From Brevundimonas mediterranea (lineage in GTDB: Bacteria > Pseudomonadota > Alphaproteobacteria > Caulobacterales > Caulobacteraceae): a stretch of 64,000 nt of DNA. The DNA lies in assembly GCF_014196125.1 (NCBI RefSeq), contig NZ_JACIDA010000002.1:62001-126000 (forward strand). The letters run 5' to 3'. Both the position numbers and the translations under genes were made by a program. The notes under the pieces were generated by a model. It ran no database searches. It was not told where the DNA came from and saw nothing but the letters and a program-made list of their open reading frames with translations. Below, piece by piece: positions 58,781-64,000 of the stretch (the first letter of the stretch is position 1; every line of letters starts with the position of its first letter).

Positions 58781-60964
58781 TCAGGACACCGGGAAGCCGC
58801 GGACCTTCAGCAGGGCCGCCACGTCCGGGTCGCGACCGCGGAAGGCGCGATAGGCCTCGGCACGGTCGGTGGTGTTGCCCGGCGCCAGCATGATCGACTT
58901 GAATCGGCCGGCGATGTCCGGATTGAAGACGTCGCCCGACTCCTCGAAATAGGCCCAGGTGTCGGCGTCCATCGTCTCGGACCAGAGGTAGCTGTAGTAG
59001 CCGGCCGAATAGCCGTCGGACGTGAACAGGTGATTGAACTGCGGCAGGCGGTGCCGCATCACGATCTCCCTTGGCATGCCGATGCGCGCCAGGCTGGCCT
59101 TCTCGAAGGCGTCGATGTCGGTCGGCGGCGTGGCTTGCGTGTGCAGATCCATGTCGACGATGGCCGAGGACAGATAGCTCACCGTCGCATAGCCCTGGTT
59201 GAAGGTGGACGAGGCCTGGATCTTGTCGACCAGGGCCTGGGGCATGGCCTCGCCCGTCTGATAATGTTTCAGATAGCCGTCCAGGATCGGCCGGCTCAGC
59301 ACCCAGTGCTCGTGCACCTGCGATGGATATTCGACAAAGTCGCGCGGCGTATTGCCAAACGACGGATAGGTCACGTTCGACGAGAAGTAATGCAGGGTGT
59401 GGCCGAACTCGTGGAACAGGGTCTCGGCGTCGTCCAGCGAGATCAGCACCGGCTCGCCGGGCTCGGGCTTGGTGAAGTTGTTATTGTTCGAACCCAGGAT
59501 CACCTTGGAGCCGTCCAGAGTCGAGAAGGACCGGTAGGTGGTCATCCAGGCGCCCGAACGCTTGCCCGGACGGGCGTAGTCGTCGGTGTAGTACAGGCCG
59601 ATCAGCTTGCCGGTGGCCTTGTCGTGCAGCTCATAGGCTTCGACGTCCGGCTCGAAGGTCGGGACCGAACCCTTGGGCAGTTTGGTGAATTTGAAGCCGT
59701 ACAGGCGCTCGGCCATGGCGAAGGAACCGGCGCGGACCGCGTTCAGTTCGAAGTAGGGCTTCAGCTGGTTCTGATCGAGGTCGTACTTGGCCTTGCGGAC
59801 CTTCTCGGCGAAGTAGAGGTAGTCCCAGGGCTCGATGTCGAAGCCGGCGATCGCCTTCATGTCGGCGACCTCTTCAGCGACCCGAGCCTTGGCCGGCGCC
59901 CAGACGCGGTCCATCAAGCTTTGCGCATTGGCAGGGGTCTTGGCCATGGTGTCCTGCATGCGCAGTTCGGCATGGTTGCGATAGCCCAGCAGCTTGGCGC
60001 GCTGGTCGCGCAGTTTCACGATCTCGGCGATGGTCGCGTTGGTGTCGTTGGCGTCGCCGTTGTCGCCGCGGTTGACGAACTTCTTCCAGACCTGCTCGCG
60101 CAGGGCCCGGTCGTCGGCGAAGGTCAGGAAGGGGTCCACGGCCGAACGGGTGTTCAGGATGGCCCAGCCCTGGAGATTGCGACTGCGCGCGGCCGAGGCG
60201 GCGGCGGCCTTGTTCGAGGCGGGCAGGCCGGCCAGACCGGCTTCGTTCGGGATCAGGGTCCAGGCGTTCTCGTCGGCGACGACCTTCTGGCCGAAGCGGG
60301 TGAAGGCGTTGGACAGGGCGGTGTTGATCCGGCCCAGCTCGGCCTTGCCGGCGGCATCCAGATTGGCGCCCGAACGGATGAAGGCGTCGCGGCGACGCTC
60401 GGCCAGACGCTTCTGCTGGGCGCTCAGGCCCATGGCGTCGGCGTTGTCGGCGACGGTCTTGACGCGCTGGAACAGGGCCGCGTTGAAGGTGATCTCGTCC
60501 GAGGCCGCCGACAGGATCGGCGACAGTTCGGTGTCGACCGCGTCATAGGCCTCGCCGCCGATGTTGGAGGTCATGACGCCATAGAGGTTGGACGCCCGGT
60601 CCAGCGGCTCGCCCGCCAATTCCAGCGCCGTCATGGTGTTGGCGAAGGTCGGGGCCTCCGGATTGTTGGCGATGGCGGCGATGTCGGCGCGTTGCAGCTC
60701 GATGCCTTCCAGCATGGCCTCGCGCAGCTTGGCCGGGGTCACCTTGTCGAACGGCGGCAGGCCATCATACGAACCGGTCCATGGCTGCAGCAGTTCGGCC
60801 TTGGGCGTCGCGGCCGGCAGGACGGCGCGGGCGATGCGCCCTTCTTCAGCCAGGTCCATGGCTGTCGGCGCGCCGGCGGCGGGCGCAGCGCCGGATCCGG
60901 TGGAGGCGCAGGCCGAGAGGGCCATCAGGCTGCCGCCCGCGATAAGAAGCTGGCGTCTGTGCAT
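58781..60964 (-). CDS. dcp: M3 family metallopeptidase (peptidyl-dipeptidase Dcp-like lipoprotein)
   Basis: 727 residues. A lipoprotein-like signal (RRQLLIAGGSLMALSAC, C18) shows export, unlike cytoplasmic Dcp. The zinc site LFHEFGHTLHYF has H518, E519 and H522. C-terminal segments (SLARIGMPREIVMRHRLPQFNHLF in outline, DGYSAGYYSYLW) fit the M3A group. It likely degrades peptides in the periplasm. Transcribed alone, opposite to murI. Confidence 0.93.
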   Translation of the reverse strand: MHRRQLLIAGGSLMALSACASTGSGAAPAAGAPTAMDLAEEGRIARAVLPAATPKAELLQPWTGSYDGLPPFDKVTPAKLREAMLEGIELQRADIAAIANNPEAPTFANTMTALELAGEPLDRASNLYGVMTSNIGGEAYDAVDTELSPILSAASDEITFNAALFQRVKTVADNADAMGLSAQQKRLAERRRDAFIRSGANLDAAGKAELGRINTALSNAFTRFGQKVVADENAWTLIPNEAGLAGLPASNKAAAASAARSRNLQGWAILNTRSAVDPFLTFADDRALREQVWKKFVNRGDNGDANDTNATIAEIVKLRDQRAKLLGYRNHAELRMQDTMAKTPANAQSLMDRVWAPAKARVAEEVADMKAIAGFDIEPWDYLYFAEKVRKAKYDLDQNQLKPYFELNAVRAGSFAMAERLYGFKFTKLPKGSVPTFEPDVEAYELHDKATGKLIGLYYTDDYARPGKRSGAWMTTYRSFSTLDGSKVILGSNNNNFTKPEPGEPVLISLDDAETLFHEFGHTLHYFSSNVTYPSFGNTPRDFVEYPSQVHEHWVLSRPILDGYLKHYQTGEAMPQALVDKIQASSTFNQGYATVSYLSSAIVDMDLHTQATPPTDIDAFEKASLARIGMPREIVMRHRLPQFNHLFTSDGYSAGYYSYLWSETMDADTWAYFEESGDVFNPDIAGRFKSIMLAPGNTTDRAEAYRAFRGRDPDVAALLKVRGFPVS

Positions 60965-61092
60965 GGAATGCTCCGTGGAAAAATCATGTCGGGGTCACAC
61001 TTAGGCGCACCGGACCGGATCGTCACCTGTCCCGCCCGTTAAAGGCCCGTAATCTTGTTGGATCGATCGTCGCACTGTTCTAAAGCCCGGAC

Positions 61093-61950
61093 ATGGCTAT
61101 TGGCGTTTTCGACTCCGGCGTGGGCGGCCTGACCGTCCACCGTGAACTGACCCGACGCTTTCCCCAGCGGGACTTCGTCTATCTGGCCGACCAGGCCCAC
61201 GCCCCCTATGGCGGGCGCGGCGGCGAAGACATCGTCGAACTGACCAGGGCGGGGTGCGAGCGGCTGTTCGAGGCCGGCGCCTCGGTCGTGGTCCTGGCCT
61301 GCAACACCGCCAGCGCCATCGCCCTGCGCCGGCTGCAGCAGACCTGGATCCCCGGCCTGCGCGAACGGCTGGGCCGTCCGGTCAATGTGCTCGGCATCAT
61401 CGTGCCCACCATCGAGGCCGCCACCGGCAAGCCCTGGAGCTTCGAGGCCGAACGGCCCCAAGAGGGCGAGAAGGTCCAGGCCATCGACATCACCGGCGTC
61501 TTCTGCACCGCCGCGACCGCCATCAGCCGCGTGTTCGAGATCGAGATCGACAAGCGGCGCGAGGACATCGCCGTCTTTTCCGAGCCCTGCCCCGGCCTAG
61601 CCGGCCTGATTGAGCTAGGCGCCCCGCACGAGGAGCTGAAGGTGGTGGTGGACGACCACGTCGACGCCCTGCGCCGCCGCATCGGCCGCCATCCGGACAA
61701 GGCCATACTGGGCTGCACCCATTACGAGATCATCGCCGAACTGTTCGCCTCGGCCCTGCCGGCGGGGACGGTGCTGATCAACCAGCCGACCGCGGTGGCT
61801 GATGCGCTGGAGCGGTATTTCGCGCGGCATCCCGAATTCGAACTGGGCGACAGCGGCCGCCGCGACTTCCTGACCACGGGCCAGGCCGGAGCGCAGTCGG
61901 AAATGGTGTCGCAGTTCTGGGGCGCGCCGCTGGCGTTCGCGCGGGCTTAG
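61093..61950 (+). CDS. murI: Glutamate racemase
   Basis: 285 residues. Supplies D-glutamate for peptidoglycan. The two catalytic cysteines are C70 (VLACNTASA) and C208 (LGCTHYEI); the N-terminus AIGVFDSGVGGLTVHREL and YLADQAHAPYGGR are diagnostic. Followed by a palindromic repeat. Confidence 0.96.
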   Translation: MAIGVFDSGVGGLTVHRELTRRFPQRDFVYLADQAHAPYGGRGGEDIVELTRAGCERLFEAGASVVVLACNTASAIALRRLQQTWIPGLRERLGRPVNVLGIIVPTIEAATGKPWSFEAERPQEGEKVQAIDITGVFCTAATAISRVFEIEIDKRREDIAVFSEPCPGLAGLIELGAPHEELKVVVDDHVDALRRRIGRHPDKAILGCTHYEIIAELFASALPAGTVLINQPTAVADALERYFARHPEFELGDSGRRDFLTTGQAGAQSEMVSQFWGAPLAFARA

Positions 61951-61967
61951 GCCGCAATCCCCGTGTT

Positions 61968-62076
61968 CGTCATCCTCGGGCTTGACCCGAGGACCGGATG
62001 GGGGTCGGGCTGTGCCTCCAAGGCCAGCGCAGAGCGTGGGCGGCGCCCGGCCCTCGGGTCAGGCCCGAGGATGACG
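61968..62076. repeat. Long imperfect palindrome (REP/BIME-like)
   Basis: Two 28-base arms, 61968-61995 and 62049-62076, match as an inverted repeat at 26 of 28 positions. Each arm forms its own CCTCGGG/CCCGAGG hairpin. The arms flank 53 bases. This CGTCATCCTCGGGCTTGACCCGAGG-type element is common in intergenic DNA of Caulobacterales; one copy is here. Confidence 0.85.
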
Positions 62077-62087
62077 GCGGTTAGAGG

Positions 62088-63071
62088 TCAGCACCCCGGA
62101 CAATCCGGCAGGGCCTCATTTTCCAGCTGAAGCGTTGTGTGGCGGATCGAATGGCGTTTCGCGACGGCTTGGGCCTCCATCAGCAAGGCCGCCCCGTCCT
62201 CGCGGTCGTGGACCAGGTGAGCCGTCAGAGCGGTCTCGGTCGTGGACAGGCCCCAGACGTGCAGGTCATGGACCTCGCGAACCCCGTCCAGTCCCGCCAG
62301 CGCCCGCTCCAGCCCGATCATGTCGACATCGCCCGGCGCGCCGTCCATGGCCAGATTGACCGAATCCTTCAGCAAGCCCCAGGTCGACCACAGAATCACG
62401 GCGACGATGACCAGGCTGACGATGGGATCGACCAGGGACCAGCCGGTCAGCATGATCAGCCCGCCCGCCGCCACGACGCCCAGCGACACCCCGGCGTCGG
62501 CCATCATGTGCAGATAGGCGCCGCGGGCGTTCAGGTCGTGCTGGGACTTCATGAACAACAGGGCCGTACCCAGATTGATGAAGAAGCCGATGGCCGCCAC
62601 CGTCATGATCACGCCCGAGCCGACCGGCGCGGGTTCTGCAAAACGCCGCACGGCCTCGAAGGCGATGGCTCCGCAGGCGAAGATCAGCAGCAGGGCGTTG
62701 CCCAGGGCCGCCAGCACCGTCGCCTTGCCGAAGCCGTAGGTGCGTCGGCCGCCCGCCGCTCCGTGCGCCCCGCGCCGCGCCAGCCAGGCCGCGCCGCCCG
62801 CCATGGCCAGGCCCAGGACATCCGACAGATTATGCCCGGCGTCGGCCAGCAAGGCGGTCGAATCCGCGATCAGTCCTGCGCCGAACTCGCAGAACACGAA
62901 GGCCAGATTGACCACCAGGCCGACGGCGTAGCGCCAGTCGCCGGTGTCCACCGGTCCATGGGCGTGCCCATGCCCATGATGATGGTGGTGATGGCCATGC
63001 GAAGAGTCATGGCCGTGATCATCATGATCGTGCCCATGATCGGAATGGTCGTGTTCAAGCGAGACGTTCAT
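62088..63071 (-). CDS. Cation diffusion facilitator (Zn2+-type)
   Basis: 327 residues. A long His/Asp-rich N-terminus (~6-40) is followed by six helices. The transport site is built from HxxxD in TM2 (DAGHNLSD) and HxxxD in TM5 (LHMMADAGVS), the Zn/Cd selective pattern. The C-terminal domain has VHDLHVWGLSTTETALTAH. Proton-driven export of zinc from the cytosol is expected. It lies 78 bases after the 63150 gene on the same strand, with an inverted repeat between them. Confidence 0.94.
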   Translation of the reverse strand: MNVSLEHDHSDHGHDHDDHGHDSSHGHHHHHHGHGHAHGPVDTGDWRYAVGLVVNLAFVFCEFGAGLIADSTALLADAGHNLSDVLGLAMAGGAAWLARRGAHGAAGGRRTYGFGKATVLAALGNALLLIFACGAIAFEAVRRFAEPAPVGSGVIMTVAAIGFFINLGTALLFMKSQHDLNARGAYLHMMADAGVSLGVVAAGGLIMLTGWSLVDPIVSLVIVAVILWSTWGLLKDSVNLAMDGAPGDVDMIGLERALAGLDGVREVHDLHVWGLSTTETALTAHLVHDREDGAALLMEAQAVAKRHSIRHTTLQLENEALPDCPGC

Positions 63072-63115
63072 GGCTCCGCCTATACGCCCTTTGAGCCAAC
63101 GGCCAAGCTGGTACT

Positions 63116-63144
63116 TGATAACGCATTGAATGTTATCATGTAAT
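63116..63144. promoter_or_regulatory. Inverted repeat before the CDF gene
   Basis: TGATAAC (63116-63122) and GTTATCA (63132-63138) are perfect arms around nine bases. The overlapping GTTATCATGTAAT (63132-63144) matches 10 of the 13 positions of a Zur-box core GTTATANTATAAC. It lies 45-73 bases before the CDF start. Both readings fit a metal-responsive operator. Confidence 0.5.
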
Positions 63145-63149
63145 ATCCA

Positions 63150-63806
63150 TCAATGCGGTTGGAGAACGATCACCAGCCCCAGGGCGATCAGGGCCACGCC
63201 CAGCACGGCCCCTTCATAGCGCGCCCACCGCTCCATCCGCAGGATCGACGCGCCCGCGCTGGCCAGGCCCGTGAACACCGCCATGCCGGCGATGGTGCCG
63301 ACGGCGAAGACCAGTGTCAGCAGAGCCAGGGCCGCCAGGCCCTGGGAGGCCGAAGACAGATAAATGGGCAGCAACACCTCGCCCGGCGACACGGCCATCA
63401 TGGCGACCAGGCCCAGGAAGGCGGCCTTGTCGGACACAGCCGGCGGCGCGGCCTCCATCGTCGGGCCGCCCGCCGTTGCGGGCCGCAACACCGTGGCGCG
63501 CGCCAGATAGAAGGCGCCGAACAGGAACAGCAGCACCGCCGCCAGATGGGGCAGAAGCCCCTCGACCCACTGATCCAGCGCCAGGCCCGCCGCCACGATC
63601 AGGCCGCCGACCACCGCTGTCGAGGCGATATGGGCTAGGCCCGCCGCCGTTACGGCCAGCAGCACGCGCGACGCCCGCCAGCCCTGCGCCCGACCCACCA
63701 GGGTGAAGGGCAGCCAGTGGGTCGGCAGGGCGGCGTGCAGGAAGGCCGCGACGAAGCCGCCCCCGAGCAGGGACAGCAGCACGGACGGTTCAGAGGCGGG
63801 CGACAT
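63150..63806 (-). CDS. Metal-transporter-like membrane protein (UreH/RcnA-like)
   Basis: 218 residues, six predicted helices in two halves. The first helix contains HAALPTHWLPFTL, with two histidines in the membrane as in nickel/cobalt/zinc exporters, and a repeated AGLAHIAST. The C-terminal half has AFLGLVAMMAVSPGEVLLPIYL. I place it near the UreH/NicO superfamily; the ion is unknown. A 17-base inverted repeat lies directly upstream, and the CDF gene follows, so the two are a metal-homeostasis pair. Confidence 0.75.
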   Translation of the reverse strand: MSPASEPSVLLSLLGGGFVAAFLHAALPTHWLPFTLVGRAQGWRASRVLLAVTAAGLAHIASTAVVGGLIVAAGLALDQWVEGLLPHLAAVLLFLFGAFYLARATVLRPATAGGPTMEAAPPAVSDKAAFLGLVAMMAVSPGEVLLPIYLSSASQGLAALALLTLVFAVGTIAGMAVFTGLASAGASILRMERWARYEGAVLGVALIALGLVIVLQPH

Positions 63807-63821
63807 GGGCAGGCCTATACT

Positions 63822-63838
63822 CCGTTACTTTATAACGG
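63822..63838. promoter_or_regulatory. 17-base operator-like inverted repeat
   Basis: On the minus strand CCGTTATAAAGTAACGG, 16 bases before the transporter ATG. The core GTTATAAAGTAAC matches 11 of 13 positions of the Zur consensus GTTATANTATAAC. A Zur-type repressor is encoded at 26.7-27.2 kb, but a zinc-responsive ArsR-type repressor cannot be excluded. Confidence 0.55.
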
Positions 63839-63855
63839 TCGAGACCAATTCCACC

Positions 63856-64000
63856 TTATAGCCAGTCGGCGAAGGGTTCCCGGTCCAGCATGTCTTCATA
63901 GGTGGGGCGCGGCCGGATGACGGCCCACTGGTCGCCATCGACCAGAACCTCAGGGACCAGGGGGCGGCTGTTGTATTCGCTGGCCATGACGGCCCCATAG
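63856..64000 (-). CDS. lysA: Diaminopimelate decarboxylase, C-terminal end (cut by the window)
   Basis: The last 47 codons are present: YGAVMASEYNSRPLVPEVLV, DGDQWAVIRPRPTYEDML and the end FADWL, then TAA. This is the C-terminus of LysA, which makes lysine from meso-diaminopimelate; the tyrosine in YGAVMAS contacts PLP. The 5' part lies beyond the right edge. No start codon is in the window. Confidence 0.88.
   Translation of the reverse strand, partial: YGAVMASEYNSRPLVPEVLVDGDQWAVIRPRPTYEDMLDREPFADWL

Noticed and set aside
58649..61042. 797-codon open frame opposite the M3 peptidase
   Set aside because: Low-complexity Gly/Val/Arg composition; the peptidase on the other strand has an intact zinc motif.

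Overview
This is a GC-rich alphaproteobacterial chromosome segment that most resembles Caulobacteraceae, probably Brevundimonas or a close relative. The case rests on a complete PhyR-NepR-EcfG general stress response locus with an adjacent HisKA_2 sensor kinase, an S16 protein with a long Ala/Glu-rich tail, an UrcA-family secreted protein, a SapC-like protein, and the block nadD-rsfS-rlmH-envC-like-ctpA. Codon use is uniformly GC-rich. I saw no IS element, phage module, CRISPR array, rRNA or tRNA gene. The genus is inferred; the class is well supported.

Layout. 1-8 kb: orphan HisKA_2 kinase, nadE, a PhnA-like small protein, a His-rich COG0523 metal GTPase, then a leftward polyamine block (type III PLP decarboxylase, a small compositionally odd ORF, a deoxyhypusine-synthase-like enzyme). 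8-16.4 kb: DUF2254 membrane protein, phnCDE with chained stop/start overlaps, pstS, galU, fabI and a BenE-like permease that seems to start at CTG. 16.4-27 kb: mostly leftward housekeeping genes (DUF3597, GST, rimM, rpsP, ffh, ctpA, envC-like, rlmH, rsfS, nadD, hydrolase, zur), interrupted at 20.7-20.9 kb by a gene-free stretch packed with hairpins. 27-36 kb: sapC-like, hotdog protein, MDR reductase, then the stress locus phyR < > nepR-ecfG-phyK followed by an entericidin and gabD. 36-48 kb: Lrp/ald pair, obg, bioB, class-V aminotransferase, MprF-like protein, two exported Ala/Pro-rich proteins, GlsB-type membrane protein, XRE regulator, HisN-like phosphatase. 48-58 kb: Cys-rich unknown protein, lipase-like hydrolase with two exported methyltransferase-like proteins, hsp20 with a hairpin over its Shine-Dalgarno, rppH, polysaccharide deacetylase-like, ppc. 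58-64 kb: corA, M3 metallopeptidase, murI, a palindromic repeat, two metal-transport genes with inverted-repeat operators, and the 3' end of lysA at the window edge.

The clearest coordinated system is the general stress response. Four exact EcfG-type promoters (GGAAC-N16-CGTT) lie in 29.9-34.0 kb: divergent ones for phyR and for nepR-ecfG, one before a small membrane protein, and one inside the 3' end of the kinase gene driving the entericidin. A fifth, one-mismatch copy precedes the DUF3597 gene. The most puzzling non-coding signal is the six-hairpin region at 20.73-20.92 kb. Other points of interest are the SD-sequestering hairpin at hsp20, the CTG start of the BenE-like permease, an M23 protein without catalytic histidines, and the inverted repeats at the metal-transport genes.
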